This document shows positions 40,136 through 49,169 of a DNA stretch of 64,000 nucleotides, one piece after another. Below the pieces are notes generated by a model that worked only from the letters and a program-made list of their open reading frames with translations, had not been told where the DNA came from and did not search any database. The stretch covers positions 2,108,001-2,172,000 of the forward strand of contig NZ_CP114901.1 of assembly GCF_027497175.1 (NCBI RefSeq), read 5' to 3'. Source of the DNA: Verrucosispora sp. WMMD573. GTDB lineage: Bacteria > Actinomycetota > Actinomycetes > Mycobacteriales > Micromonosporaceae. How positions within the stretch are numbered: position 1 is the stretch's first letter; every line of letters begins with the position of its first letter. The translations under genes were made by a program, and so were the position numbers.

Positions 40136-41438
40136 GGCCACCGTCCGTCGCCGGTTCCGGAACGGCCGAGCCCGTGGTGCCGTTCGGTAGGCCGCTCGAC
40201 GCCGCGTCCCGGTCCCGCCAGTCCCGTGGCAGCGAGTGATCCAACACGTCGTCGACGGTGACGGCGCCCACCAGCCGGTTGTTCCGGTCGATCACCGGCA
40301 TGGCCACCAGATCGTAGGTGGCCATCCGACGGGTGATCTCCGGCAGTGGCGTGGTCGGGCGCAGCGGATCGATGTCGTTGACCACCACCCCGCCGAGCAG
40401 GTCGGCCGGGGGTTCCCGGAGCAGCCGCTGGAAGTGCACCATGCCCAGGTAACGGCCGGTGGGCGTGGCCATCGGCGCGCGAGCCACGAACACCTGTGCG
40501 GCCACCGCCGGGGAGAGTTGAGGCTCCCTGATCCGGGCGAGAGCCTCCGCCACCGTCGCGTCCGGGGGCAGGATGACCGGTTCGGACGTCATCACGCTGC
40601 CCGCCGTGCCCGGCGTGTACTTGAGCAGCTGCCGCACCGAATCGGCCTCGTCCGGCTCCATCAGGTCGAGCAGCACGTCCTGTTCCGGCGGCGGCAACTC
40701 ACCGAGCAGATCGGCGGCGTCGTCCGGGTCCATCTCCTCCAGGATGTCGGCGGCCCGCTCCCGGTCCAGCGCGGCGAGAATCTCCACCTGGTCGTGCTCG
40801 GGCAGCTCGCTGAGCACGTCCGCCAACCGCTGGTCGTCCAGGGCCGCCGCGACCTCGTTGCGCCGCGCGTCGGGCAGGTCCTGTAGCGCGTTGGCCAGGT
40901 CCGCCGGACGCATGTCCTCCAGCACGGCGAGCAGGTTGGCGGTGCCCCGGGTCTCCGCCACACCACTGAGCCCGCGTACCTGGTTCCAATCGACCTGGTG
41001 CAGGTGGCCCCGGCGAGCCAACCGACCGGTCTGCTCGCGAACCGCCACCCGGGTGAGCGACCACTCGCCACTGCGACTGCACTCCATCGCGACGTCGACC
41101 ACCGACGCCGCGCGGCCCTCCGGGGCGACCTGCACCCGACGATCCAGCAGCTCCTGAAGAACGAGCAGCTCGTTCGGCCGCTTCTCGAACCGGCGCAGAT
41201 TCAACGTGCCGCTGCCCAGCACGATGGCGTCGGCGTCGATCGAGGTGATCCGGTTGATGGAGAGGAAAATCCGTCGGCGCATCGGCATCTCGGCGACCAG
41301 ACCCACGACCTCGGGCGGCCGTTGACTCGCGCGCAGCCGGGCCACCGCGTCGCGTACCCGGCCGACCTGGTCGCCGTTGGGGTCGAAGACGGCGACTCCG
41401 GCAAGTCGGGCGATGTACACCCGGGTCGGCGTGCTCAC
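40128..41438 (-). CDS. MgtE N-terminal/CBS-domain protein without the transport domain
   Basis: GTG 41438 gives 436 residues. A PRC-barrel-like N-terminus (RVYIARLAGVAVFDPNGDQV) leads into the helical MgtE-N superhelix (QDLPDARRNEVAAALDDQRL, EILAALDRERAADILEEMDP). A CBS pair follows (MTSEPVILPPDATVAEALAR; DLVAMPVIDRNNRLVGAVTV). The five membrane helices of a real MgtE magnesium channel are absent, so this is a cytosolic sensor-like protein, as in mycobacterial Rv1232c. It probably senses Mg2+ or nucleotides and may act on the coupled DUF1003 membrane protein. Confidence 0.87.
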   Translation of the reverse strand: MSTPTRVYIARLAGVAVFDPNGDQVGRVRDAVARLRASQRPPEVVGLVAEMPMRRRIFLSINRITSIDADAIVLGSGTLNLRRFEKRPNELLVLQELLDRRVQVAPEGRAASVVDVAMECSRSGEWSLTRVAVREQTGRLARRGHLHQVDWNQVRGLSGVAETRGTANLLAVLEDMRPADLANALQDLPDARRNEVAAALDDQRLADVLSELPEHDQVEILAALDRERAADILEEMDPDDAADLLGELPPPEQDVLLDLMEPDEADSVRQLLKYTPGTAGSVMTSEPVILPPDATVAEALARIREPQLSPAVAAQVFVARAPMATPTGRYLGMVHFQRLLREPPADLLGGVVVNDIDPLRPTTPLPEITRRMATYDLVAMPVIDRNNRLVGAVTVDDVLDHSLPRDWRDRDAASSGLPNGTTGSAVPEPATDGGHD

Positions 41439-41546
41439 GGGCACCAGCCTAGGGGGTAGGTCGACGACCCGGCCGGCGATGGTCCAGGGCCGGCACGGCA
41501 CGGCAGTGGCCCCGGCGTACGCCCTGAGGGCCTAGTGTCTATCAAC

Positions 41547-42416
41547 ATGTCGACCTTGGCTTACGAGATCGTGGACGTTTTCACCGACCGTCCGTACGCC
41601 GGGAACCCGCTCGCGGTGGTCTTCGGCGCGGACGGGCTGGCGACCGACCAGATGCAGGCTCTGGCGCGGGAGTTCAACCTGTCGGAGACGGTCTTCGTGC
41701 TGCCCGCCACCCAGGTCGGCGCCACCTACCGGGCCCGGATCTTCACGCCGGTCGACGAGTTGCCGTTCGCCGGCCATCCCAGCGTCGGCGCCGCGGTCAC
41801 CGCCGCCCGCCGGGGCATGTTCCCGACCGGGCAGGTCTATCAGGAATGCGGTGCCGGCGTGCTGCCGATCGAGGTGAGCGGCGCTGCCGCCATCCTGACC
41901 GGCGGCAGCCCCACCCTCGGGCCCGAGCTGGAGCCGGAGCCGCTGCTGGAGATGGTCGGGCTCGGCGCTGAGGACCATCCCGGTCCAGCCCCGCGGGTCG
42001 CCGGCTGCGGCCTGGAGTTCCCGTTCCTTCCGGTGCACCCCGACGCCCTCGCCCGGGCCCAGGTGAACCCGGTGGCGGCCGGGCGGTACGGCATCGAGCA
42101 TGTCAGCGTCTTCTCCTGGAACCCGGCGACCCAAACCGCGCACGCCCGGGTCTTCGTCCCGGGTCTCGGCGTACCCGAGGATCCGGCCACCGGGTCGGCC
42201 GCGCTCGGTCTCGGGGTGTGGCTGGTCGCCAGCGGCCTGTTGACCGGCGAGGGACGATCGTCGTACACCGTCCTTCAGGGCGTCGAGATGGGCCGGCCGT
42301 CCTTGCTGGCCTGCGCCGTGACCGTAGCCGGCGGTGTGGCGGTGGGCGCGAGCGTCGCAGGTCAGGTCATGCCGGTGGCCCGGGGAGAGATCCTCGTCCC
42401 GCCGTTCGTCGGCTGA
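41547..42416 (+). CDS. PhzF-family isomerase
   Basis: ATG 41547 (GTG 41535 is also in frame) gives 289 residues. The family landmarks are IVDVFTDRPYAGNPLAVVF, the catalytic Glu in NLSETVFVLP, the substrate loop DELPFAGHPSVGAAVTA, and GVPEDPATGSAALGLGVWL. PhzF enzymes catalyse isomerisation by a diaxial-epimerase-like double fold; most members have unknown substrates, and there is no phenazine cluster here. It is divergent from the MgtE-N gene and followed after 40 bases by a small hypothetical gene on the same strand. Confidence 0.93.
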   Translation: MSTLAYEIVDVFTDRPYAGNPLAVVFGADGLATDQMQALAREFNLSETVFVLPATQVGATYRARIFTPVDELPFAGHPSVGAAVTAARRGMFPTGQVYQECGAGVLPIEVSGAAAILTGGSPTLGPELEPEPLLEMVGLGAEDHPGPAPRVAGCGLEFPFLPVHPDALARAQVNPVAAGRYGIEHVSVFSWNPATQTAHARVFVPGLGVPEDPATGSAALGLGVWLVASGLLTGEGRSSYTVLQGVEMGRPSLLACAVTVAGGVAVGASVAGQVMPVARGEILVPPFVG

Positions 42417-42456
42417 CCGCCGACGCGGACCGGCCCGGATGCGAGAGGATGCCGCG

Positions 42457-42963
42457 GTGACCGACGAACGCGAGAACCACCCCCTGGTCGACGAGGCGAT
42501 GAAGAAGGCCTCGGTGGCCTGGGTCGCGGTGGCGGGCCGCCCGCCACTCGCCCTGTGGTGCGTACCCCTGGAGTCGGCGCTGTTCGTGGTCAGCGGCCCC
42601 GGCGAGCAGGCCGCACCCGGGCTGGCCGAGGCCGACGAGGCCCAGGTGACCCTGCGCGGTGACCACGGTGGCCGGATCGTCACCTGGCCGGCGCAGGTCA
42701 GCCGGCTGACACCCGGCACCGAGCAGTGGGACACGCTCGCCCCGCTGGTGGGGGCCAAGCGGTTGAACGCGCCGGGACCGACCACCGAACTCGTCGCCCG
42801 CTGGGCTGCCGACGGCTGTGCCCTGGTGCGACTCGCGCCGGCCGGCCAGCCGGCGCACGGCAGCGAGCTGCCGGCCGGATCGCTGGCCGAGCCGCCCCGG
42901 CCGACGCCGGCCGTCCGGGCCACCCGTCGGCCGTTCCGGCTGCACCGTGTCCGACGGCGCTGA
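42457..42963 (+). CDS. Conserved hypothetical protein, possibly of FMN-binding split-barrel type
   Basis: GTG 42457 follows GAGAGGA and gives 168 residues. The sequence ASVAWVAVAGRPPLALWCVP, followed by ALFVVSGPGEQAAPGL and VTLRGDHGGRIVTWPAQV, has the strand pattern of pyridoxamine-phosphate-oxidase-like proteins; the C-terminus is Arg-rich. I do not recognise a named family. It may be co-transcribed with the PhzF gene. Confidence 0.72.
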   Translation: MTDERENHPLVDEAMKKASVAWVAVAGRPPLALWCVPLESALFVVSGPGEQAAPGLAEADEAQVTLRGDHGGRIVTWPAQVSRLTPGTEQWDTLAPLVGAKRLNAPGPTTELVARWAADGCALVRLAPAGQPAHGSELPAGSLAEPPRPTPAVRATRRPFRLHRVRRR

Positions 42964-43007
42964 CCCGCCGGCCGCCGAGGCGACGCCCGTCCGGGGCACG
43001 TGCGTGG

Positions 43008-43718
43008 CTACGCCGGTGCGCCGACCGGGCTCGGCGCCTCGTCGACCAGGTCGACCACCTCGCGGAGGGACCCCAGTGTCCGGCCGGCCCAGGCGGCGTC
43101 GAGGTTGAACACCAGATGGTCGGCGAGGTCGGGCGAGGCGAGTCGGGCCGCGCTCAGGCCGGCGCGCTGCGCACCTGTCAACTCCTGGCTGCCGCCGTCA
43201 CCCACGTAGAGGCAGTCCGCCGGAGACAGGCCCAGTCGCGCGCAGGCGGCCAGATAAAGGCTCGCGTCCGGCTTGCATCGCCCCACCTGCACGGAGAACA
43301 CCTGGACGTCGAGCAGCGGGGCGATCGCCAGCTCGGGCAGGAACGCCGGCAGCTCGTGGGTGCAGTCGCTGATCACACCAGTGCGTACCCCACGTCGCCG
43401 CAGCGCCCGCAGGGTCGGTACGGCCTCGTCCCGTAGCCGGGTGTCCGCGCGTACGGCCCGGTGCCGGGCGGCGGCGGCAGCCCGCACCGCCTCCGCGGAA
43501 GGGTGTACGCCGGCCTGCTCGCACACCCAGCGCAGGGTCGCCTCGACCGTGTCGAAGCGCCCGCTGGCGCGTTCGTAGAAGCTGCGGTCGAGCACCTCAA
43601 GGAAGGTGGCCGGCGGGCAGCCGAGCAGTTCGGCGGTGCTGAGGTGACCCTTGCCACGCTGCACCGGACGGGTCAACGTGCCGAAGAAGTCGAACAGCAC
43701 CGCCCGGAACCTGGGCAT
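43008..43718 (-). CDS. HAD-superfamily hydrolase
   Basis: ATG 43718 gives 236 residues. Motif I is VLFDFFGTLTRP, with the nucleophile Asp; the usual second Asp is Phe in this group (DFFGT). Motif II is GVISDCTHELP, the motif III Lys is in VGRCKPDASLYLAACARLG, and motif IV is CLYVGDGGSQELTGA. It is a type I HAD with a helical cap, probably a phosphatase or dehalogenase-like enzyme on a small substrate. It is divergent from the EamA gene and convergent with the hypothetical gene at 42457. Confidence 0.9.
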   Translation of the reverse strand: MPRFRAVLFDFFGTLTRPVQRGKGHLSTAELLGCPPATFLEVLDRSFYERASGRFDTVEATLRWVCEQAGVHPSAEAVRAAAAARHRAVRADTRLRDEAVPTLRALRRRGVRTGVISDCTHELPAFLPELAIAPLLDVQVFSVQVGRCKPDASLYLAACARLGLSPADCLYVGDGGSQELTGAQRAGLSAARLASPDLADHLVFNLDAAWAGRTLGSLREVVDLVDEAPSPVGAPA

Positions 43719-43826
43719 GGCAACCGCCTCCGGGCGGACGGGGAGGAGCCCTGACGAGGACGCGCATGAGCGTAACCGAACCTTGACGGAAAGGGGCGTC
43801 CGGGCGACGTGTGAAGATTGCACCTC

Positions 43827-44789
43827 GTGGTCCCCGAACCCCATCGTCCCCCGCTTGACCTGCGGACCGGCGCGGCTCTTGCCGTGGCCGTCCTCGCCGT
43901 CTCGTCATCCGCGCCGCTGATCGCCTTCGCCGCCGCGCCCGCCCTGGCGGTCGCGTTCTGGCGCAACGTGCTGGCGGTCGCCGTGCTGAGTCCGTTCGCG
44001 CTGACCCGCCGGCGGTCCGAGTTCCGCTTCGTGGCCACCGGCGTCGGCCGTCGCGAGGGCATGTTCTGTGTCCTTTCCGGGGTGGCACTGGCGGCACACT
44101 TCGCCACCTGGATGCCGAGTGCGAAGCTCACCTCGGTCGCCGCGGCAACGGCGCTGGTGGCCACCCAGCCGGTCTGGCAGGGGCTGATCGCCCGGGCGCA
44201 GGGCCGCCGCCTGCCGGTGGGTGTCTGGGCCGGCATCGGGGTGGCGGTGGCCGGGGCGGTGCTGGCGACCGGAGCCGACTTCACGGTCTCCGGCCAGGCT
44301 TTCGCGGGCGATCTGCTGGCGCTGGCCGGTGGGCTGTTCGCGGCGGTGTACACCGCGCTGGGGGAGCGTGCCCGGGTCACCGTGAGCAACGCCACCTACA
44401 CCACCATCTGCTACAGCGTGTGCGGGCTGATCCTGCTGGTGGTCTGCCTGGTCGGCGGGGTTCCGCTGAGCGGCTTCGACACCGGCACCTGGCTGGCCGT
44501 GCTCGCCCTGGTCGGCGGGGCGCAGCTGCTCGGCCACTCGATGTTCAGCTACGCGCTGCGGCGGGTCTCGGCCACCACGGTCAGCGTGCTGATCCTCCTG
44601 GAGGCGCCCGGTGCGGCGCTGATCGGCTGGGCGTGGCTGGGTCAGCTGCCCGACCCGGTGACCCTGCCCGGCCTGTCGCTGCTGCTGGTCGGTGTGGCCG
44701 TGGTGGTGTTGTCCAGCGCCCGCACGGCCCGGCGTACGGCACGGGTCAGTACGGCGGTGCCGGCGGACGCCGCCCCGGTCCGCGACTGA
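43827..44789 (+). CDS. EamA/DMT-superfamily transporter
   Basis: GTG 43827 (a TTG nine bases earlier is also in frame) gives 320 residues with about ten membrane helices in two EamA repeats: ALAVAVLAVSSSAPLIAFAA, LVATQPVWQGLIARAQGRRL, then YALRRVSATTVSVLILLEAP at the end. The substrate is unknown. It ends 16 bases before the convergent GNAT gene and is not closely related to the EamA protein at 1000. Confidence 0.9.
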   Translation: MVPEPHRPPLDLRTGAALAVAVLAVSSSAPLIAFAAAPALAVAFWRNVLAVAVLSPFALTRRRSEFRFVATGVGRREGMFCVLSGVALAAHFATWMPSAKLTSVAAATALVATQPVWQGLIARAQGRRLPVGVWAGIGVAVAGAVLATGADFTVSGQAFAGDLLALAGGLFAAVYTALGERARVTVSNATYTTICYSVCGLILLVVCLVGGVPLSGFDTGTWLAVLALVGGAQLLGHSMFSYALRRVSATTVSVLILLEAPGAALIGWAWLGQLPDPVTLPGLSLLLVGVAVVVLSSARTARRTARVSTAVPADAAPVRD

Positions 44790-44805
44790 GCGCAGCCTTG
44801 CCCGG

Positions 44806-45525
44806 TCACACCTCGTGCACCTCCAGCACCCGGGTCTGCGGCGCGGTCTCGCCCAGCGTCCCGCGCAGCGCGGTCCGCTCCGGGTCAGCCAGGAACGCCT
44901 GGTAGCCGGCCCGGGTGTCGAAGCGGATGACGTGGACCTCGGTACGCCCGTCGCCGGTGCGCAGCCGCCGTTCCAGCCGCCCGCCGTGCCGGGGCAACAG
45001 CGCGAGCACGGTGTCCTCGTACCGTTGCCCGGCCTCGACCGCGCCGTCGGGCAGCTCCACCAGTGCGACCAGGCGCACCGCGGCGGCCGGGTCGGTGACC
45101 AGCGACTTCCAGAACTGGTGATCGACGTGGCCACCCGGGATGCCCTCCCGGCGACCGGTGTCCAGGTAGCCATGCCGGCGGTAGAAGCCCGGAGCCTGGA
45201 ACGAGAACGAGGCGACCGAAATCTCCGTGCAGCCGCGTCGTCGGGCCTCCTGCTCGGCCGCCGCCAGCAACCGGCCGCCCCAGCCTTCGCCACGGCGATC
45301 AGCACGGACCCAGACCATGTTGATCCCCGCGCAGGTGCCCCAACTCCAGCCGGTCAACCCGGCCACCAGTTCGCCGTCCGCGTCGGTGACCCGGACGGAC
45401 AGCTCCGCCTCGTCGGCGACGCCGGTGGCCCGCTGGTTGAAGGCGGTCAGCTCGGCATCCAGCCGGGCGGTCAGCTCCTCGTCCTTGCCGAGCACCCGCA
45501 GGTTGACACCCTCCGTGACGGTCAT
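44806..45525 (-). CDS. GNAT acetyltransferase fused to a ferredoxin-like (DUF1330/ABM-type) domain
   Basis: ATG 45525 gives 239 residues. The first 140 residues are a GNAT fold with the acetyl-CoA loop VRADRRGEGWGGRLLAAAEQ and the typical FYRRHGYLDTGRREGIPGGH. The last 95 residues (VRLVALVELPDGAVEAGQRY, EVHVIRFDTRAGYQAFLADP) look like a dimeric alpha/beta-barrel domain of the DUF1330/monooxygenase-like type. The combination is unusual, and the target of acetylation is unknown. It is probably a single gene. Confidence 0.83.
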   Translation of the reverse strand: MTVTEGVNLRVLGKDEELTARLDAELTAFNQRATGVADEAELSVRVTDADGELVAGLTGWSWGTCAGINMVWVRADRRGEGWGGRLLAAAEQEARRRGCTEISVASFSFQAPGFYRRHGYLDTGRREGIPGGHVDHQFWKSLVTDPAAAVRLVALVELPDGAVEAGQRYEDTVLALLPRHGGRLERRLRTGDGRTEVHVIRFDTRAGYQAFLADPERTALRGTLGETAPQTRVLEVHEV

Positions 45526-45620
45526 GGCGCGAAGTATGGCAATGTTTCCCGACCGGGGCGACCCGGTTGCCCCGCGCGATGCGGCGCAGGCCAAGCGACC
45601 CGCTTGCGCCGCGGGGGCCG

Positions 45621-46466
45621 TCAGTCCGGGATGCCCACCGCGGCGGCGCTGGCCGCCCAGAGCCGCGCCGCGAGCCGCGCATCGGCCGCCTTGGGCCAAG
45701 GACGGCGTGGCCGGCAGTCGAAGTAGTAGGCACCGCCCGTCAGCCGGGACCGGTCCTGGTTGGCCAGCCACACCAGCGTCTGCGCGCCCTTCGCCGGGCT
45801 GCGGAACGGCAACAGACGCATGCCCAGGGCGACCACCCGGCTCTCGTTGCCGAAGCGGGTGCGGACCACCCCGGGATGGAAGCAGTACGAGTCGACCCGG
45901 GGCCACCGCCGGGCCGCCTCGGCGGTGAACAGGATGTTCGCCTGCTTGCTGGTGCCGTACGCGGACATCGGGCGGTAGCGGCGCAGCGACGCGTTCAGGT
46001 CGTTCGGGTCGAGCGTGCCGCTGCGATGCGCGCCGGAGGCGGTCACCACCATTCGACCCACCCGGTCGGCCAGCAGGTTGGCCAGCAGGAAGGGCGCCAG
46101 GTGATTGGCCTGGATGGACAGCTCGAAACCGTCGACCGTGGTGACCGGCTGGAGCACGATCGCGCCGGCGTTGTTGGCCAGCACATCGATCCGGTCGTAC
46201 GCGGCGCGCAGCCGCTCGGCCATCTGCCGCACGTCGTCGAGGACGGCGAAGTCGGCGCGGAACACCTCGGGCCGCTCCCCGGAGGATTCGCGTACCTCGT
46301 CGGCGGCAGCCCGCAGTCGGGCCGGATCCCGGCCGACCAGGACGACCCGGTCGCCCCGGCAGGCGAGATCGATGGCGGCGGCCAACCCGATGCCGGAACT
46401 CGCTCCGGTGATCACGACCAGTCGACGGTCAGTGACATCTTCCACAGGTCCATTCACCGCGGTCAC
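45621..46466 (-). CDS. Short-chain dehydrogenase/reductase (retinol-dehydrogenase-like)
   Basis: The 281-residue classical SDR has cofactor motif VVITGASSGIGLAAAIDLAC, NNAGAIVLQ, catalytic Ser in MVVTASGAHRSG and YGTSK (YxxxK). Arg residues after the second strand (VLVGRDPARLR) indicate NADP preference. The C-terminal part (FHPGVVRTRFG) fits the group of oxidoreductases resembling WW-domain/retinol dehydrogenases. The substrate is unknown. It is divergent from the CoA-ester lyase gene at 46556. Confidence 0.9.
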   Translation of the reverse strand: MTAVNGPVEDVTDRRLVVITGASSGIGLAAAIDLACRGDRVVLVGRDPARLRAAADEVRESSGERPEVFRADFAVLDDVRQMAERLRAAYDRIDVLANNAGAIVLQPVTTVDGFELSIQANHLAPFLLANLLADRVGRMVVTASGAHRSGTLDPNDLNASLRRYRPMSAYGTSKQANILFTAEAARRWPRVDSYCFHPGVVRTRFGNESRVVALGMRLLPFRSPAKGAQTLVWLANQDRSRLTGGAYYFDCRPRRPWPKAADARLAARLWAASAAAVGIPD

Positions 46467-46555
46467 GGCACGAGGTTACCGTGGCGTCACAAGCGCCTTT
46501 GGGATCGTTAAGCAAGGGGGCGGCGGACCTGCCGTACCCGAAAGGAGCGCCGCCG

Positions 46556-47512
46556 ATGGCCGTTGTTGGGCGTCCCCGTCGGTCCTGTCTCGCCGTGCCC
46601 GGATCGAGCGTCAAGATGCTCGGCAAGGCCCAGGGACTCCCGGCCGACCAGGTCTTCCTCGACCTGGAGGACGCGGTCGCCCCCCTGGCCAAGCCGGACG
46701 CCCGCAAGAACATCGTGGCCGCGCTGAACGAGGGCGACTGGGCCGGCAAGACCCGGGTCGTCCGGGTCAACGACCTCACCACCCCGTGGACGTACCGGGA
46801 CGTCATCGACGTGGTGGAGGGGGCGGGGGCCAACCTCGACTGCGTGATGCTGCCGAAGGTGCAGAACGCGGCGCAGGTGCAGTGGCTGGACATGACCCTC
46901 GCCCAACTGGAGAAGACCCTCGGCCTGGAGGTGGGCCGGATCGGCATCGAGGCGCAGATCGAGAACGCCGCCGGCCTGGTCAACGTCGACGCCATCGCCG
47001 CCGCGTCGCCACGCGTCGAGACGATCATCTTCGGCCCGGCCGATTTCATGGCCTCGATCAACATGAGGTCGTTGGTGGTCGGCGCCCTCATTCCTGACTA
47101 CCCGGGCGACCCGTACCACTACATCCTGATGCGCATCCTGATGGCCGCTCGGATGCACGACAAGCAGGCCATCGACGGCCCGTTCCTGCAGATCCGGGAC
47201 ACCGACGCGTTCCGCGAGGTCGCCAAGCGGTCGGCGGCGCTCGGCTTCGACGGCAAGTGGGTGCTGCACCCCGGGCAGATCGAAGCCGCGAACGAGGTCT
47301 ACTCGCCGGCCCAGGCCGACTACGACCACGCCGAACTGATCCTCGACGCGTACCAGCACTACACCTCGGAGGCGGGTGGCCGGCTGGGTGCGGTGATGCT
47401 CGGCGACGAGATGATCGACGAGGCTTCCCGCAAGATGGCCCTGGTGATCGCCGCCAAGGGCCGGGCAGCCGGCATGACCCGCACCACGACGTTCGACCCG
47501 CCGGCCGAGTAG
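46556..47512 (+). CDS. mcl: HpcH/HpaI-family CoA-ester lyase (malyl-CoA/beta-methylmalyl-CoA lyase-like)
   Basis: ATG 46556 follows AAAGGAG. The 318-residue TIM-barrel protein has RSCLAVPGSSVKMLGKAQG, the acidic metal site FLDLEDAVAPL, IGIEAQIENAAGLVNVDAIA, TIIFGPADFMASINM and GKWVLHPGQIEAAN, the standard CitE-like lyase pattern. In actinomycetes with the ethylmalonyl-CoA pathway, the near-identical gene type cleaves (2R,3S)-beta-methylmalyl-CoA to glyoxylate and propionyl-CoA. An acyl-CoA dehydrogenase (49850) and a mesaconyl-CoA-hydratase-like MaoC protein (55912) in the same window support this role. The reaction is inferred. Confidence 0.88.
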   Translation: MAVVGRPRRSCLAVPGSSVKMLGKAQGLPADQVFLDLEDAVAPLAKPDARKNIVAALNEGDWAGKTRVVRVNDLTTPWTYRDVIDVVEGAGANLDCVMLPKVQNAAQVQWLDMTLAQLEKTLGLEVGRIGIEAQIENAAGLVNVDAIAAASPRVETIIFGPADFMASINMRSLVVGALIPDYPGDPYHYILMRILMAARMHDKQAIDGPFLQIRDTDAFREVAKRSAALGFDGKWVLHPGQIEAANEVYSPAQADYDHAELILDAYQHYTSEAGGRLGAVMLGDEMIDEASRKMALVIAAKGRAAGMTRTTTFDPPAE

Positions 47513-47527
47513 CCCTACCACTCACCC

Positions 47528-47561
47528 CACGCCCGCCCCGACCTCGGCCGGGGCGGGCGTG
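47528..47561. terminator. Bidirectional hairpin after the CoA-ester lyase gene
   Basis: CACGCCCGCCCC (47528-47539) and GGGGCGGGCGTG (47550-47561) pair perfectly around a 10-base loop, between two convergent genes 55 bases apart. It can serve both strands. Confidence 0.8.
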
Positions 47562-47566
47562 GCTGG

Positions 47567-48136
47567 TCAGGTGGTGGAGGACGAGTTCGCGATGGCGAAG
47601 GCGATCGCGATGGCGTAACCGATGATCACCAGCGCGAGCAGCCCGGTGAGGACCCAGCCGACGATGATGGCGGCCTTGGCCATCCCCTCGCCGCTCTCAC
47701 CGGTCTCCCGGATCTGGCGCATGGCGACATGTCCCATGATGGCGCCGACCGGGGCGGTGATACATGAGCCGATCCCGATCAGGGAGAGGACCAGGGCGAC
47801 GATCGCCATGGTGTTCGTCTTCTGCTGCGGGTAGCCGTACCCGGGCGGGGGATAGCCGTAGCCGGGCGGGGGCGGCGGGTAGCCGGCGGGTTGAGCCGGC
47901 GGGTAAGCGGCGGGCTGAGCCGGCGGGTAACCGGTCGGCGGGTACGGCGCGGCGGCCGGGTCCGACTTCATACCGGCGTACGGGTCGGCGTGCGGCTGGT
48001 ACGGCTCGTACCCGGGAGGCTGCGGTGGAATCGGTGGCTGCGGGCTGACCGGCAGGGTCGGGTCGGCGGGTGGGCCGGACGGCTGGCCGGTCGATGCGGG
48101 GTCCGGCCAGCCGCCGGCCGGCGGGGGTTGCGTCAT
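47567..48136 (-). CDS. DUF4190-type membrane protein with Pro/Tyr-rich N-terminus
   Basis: ATG 48136 gives 189 residues. The first 100 are disordered and made of repeated PP-Y/G units (YPPAQPAAYPPAQPAGYPPP). Two membrane helices follow (MAIVALVLSLIGIGSCITAP; IIVGWVLTGLLALVIIGYAI) with the loop GAIMGHVAMRQIRETGESGE typical of DUF4190. Such proteins are common in actinobacteria and have no known function. A second protein of the same layout is encoded at 49170-49643. Confidence 0.88.
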   Translation of the reverse strand: MTQPPPAGGWPDPASTGQPSGPPADPTLPVSPQPPIPPQPPGYEPYQPHADPYAGMKSDPAAAPYPPTGYPPAQPAAYPPAQPAGYPPPPPGYGYPPPGYGYPQQKTNTMAIVALVLSLIGIGSCITAPVGAIMGHVAMRQIRETGESGEGMAKAAIIVGWVLTGLLALVIIGYAIAIAFAIANSSSTT

Positions 48137-48407
48137 CGGGCATCTCTTCCGTCGCGATGATGTGGCGCAGTCAGGGTAGTCACCGTCGCGCACCCCGCGA
48201 CGCGCCCGGCACCGGGTGCGCGTTGCCCGACAGCGGCGGGAAGGGCAGGATCTCGGCATGGGGATTGACGCGCGTGCGGCGGACCGTTCCGGCAACAGAC
48301 CGAGACGGGACGTCAGCCGACCGGGCATGAGCCGGCGGCCACGCTCCGCCGCGGCACCGGAGCCCGGCGACCAGGATGCTCCGGCGGCACTGCCCGAGCC
48401 GGTGACC

Positions 48408-49163
48408 ATGCGGCTGGATGGCAAGGTCGCGCTGGTGACCGGGGCGGGCAGCCCGGACGGCATCGGCTACGCCACCGCTCGCCGGTTGTCCGACCTCGGC
48501 GCCCGGGTGGCGATCGTGTCGACCACCCGGCGCATCCACGAGCGGGCCGGTGAGCTCGGGGTGACCGGTTTCGTCGCCGACCTCACCGACGAGTCGGAGG
48601 TGGGCGCGCTGGCCGACGCGGTGGCGGAGCAACTCGGCGATGTCGAGGTGCTGGTCAACAACGCCGGCCTGGCCAGCCGGGCCAGCCCGGAGGTGCTGCG
48701 TCCGGTCGCGCAGCTCAGCTACGAGGAGTGGCAGGGCGAGATCGACCGGAACCTGACCACGGCCTTCCTGTGCAGCCGGGCCTTCATCGCCGGGATGGCC
48801 GAGCGCGGTTGGGGCCGGATCGTGAATCTGGCCGCGACCGCCGGTCCGGTCAACGCATTGCCCACCGAGGCGGCGTACGCCGCGGCCAAGGCGGGCGTGG
48901 TGGGCCTGACCCGGGCGCTGGCCATGGAGATGATCGCCGACGGAGTGACGGTCAACGCGGTGGCCCCGGGCACCATCTACACCGCGGCCTCGACGATGGC
49001 CGAGATCAAGCAGGGTCTGGGTACGCCGGTCGGACGCCCCGGTACCCCCGACGAGGTGGCTGCGGCGATCACGTTCCTCTGCTCACCCGCCGCGTCCTAC
49101 ATCACCGGGCAGATGCTGGTGGTCGACGGCGGCAACAGCGTCCGGGAGGCCCAGTTCCGCTGA
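48408..49163 (+). CDS. Short-chain dehydrogenase (FabG-like)
   Basis: ATG 48408 (GTG 48402 also possible) gives 251 residues; the frame is open further upstream, but that part is Arg/Pro-rich and unlikely to be coding. Motifs include [31 protein letters not shown], the catalytic [20 protein letters not shown] (AYxxxK; Ser replaced by Ala/Thr in this stretch), and the C-terminal [15 protein letters not shown]. It is probably a 3-oxoacyl or hydroxy-substrate reductase. The substrate is unknown. It is convergent with the second DUF4190 gene. Confidence 0.9.
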   Translation: MRLDGKVALVTGAGSPDGIGYATARRLSDLGARVAIVSTTRRIHERAGELGVTGFVADLTDESEVGALADAVAEQLGDVEVLVNNAGLASRASPEVLRPVAQLSYEEWQGEIDRNLTTAFLCSRAFIAGMAERGWGRIVNLAATAGPVNALPTEAAYAAAKAGVVGLTRALAMEMIADGVTVNAVAPGTIYTAASTMAEIKQGLGTPVGRPGTPDEVAAAITFLCSPAASYITGQMLVVDGGNSVREAQFR

Positions 49164-49169
49164 ACGGGC

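Noticed and set aside
41547..42416. Phenazine biosynthesis cluster around the PhzF protein
   Set aside because: No other phz gene is near; most PhzF-family proteins are unrelated to phenazines.
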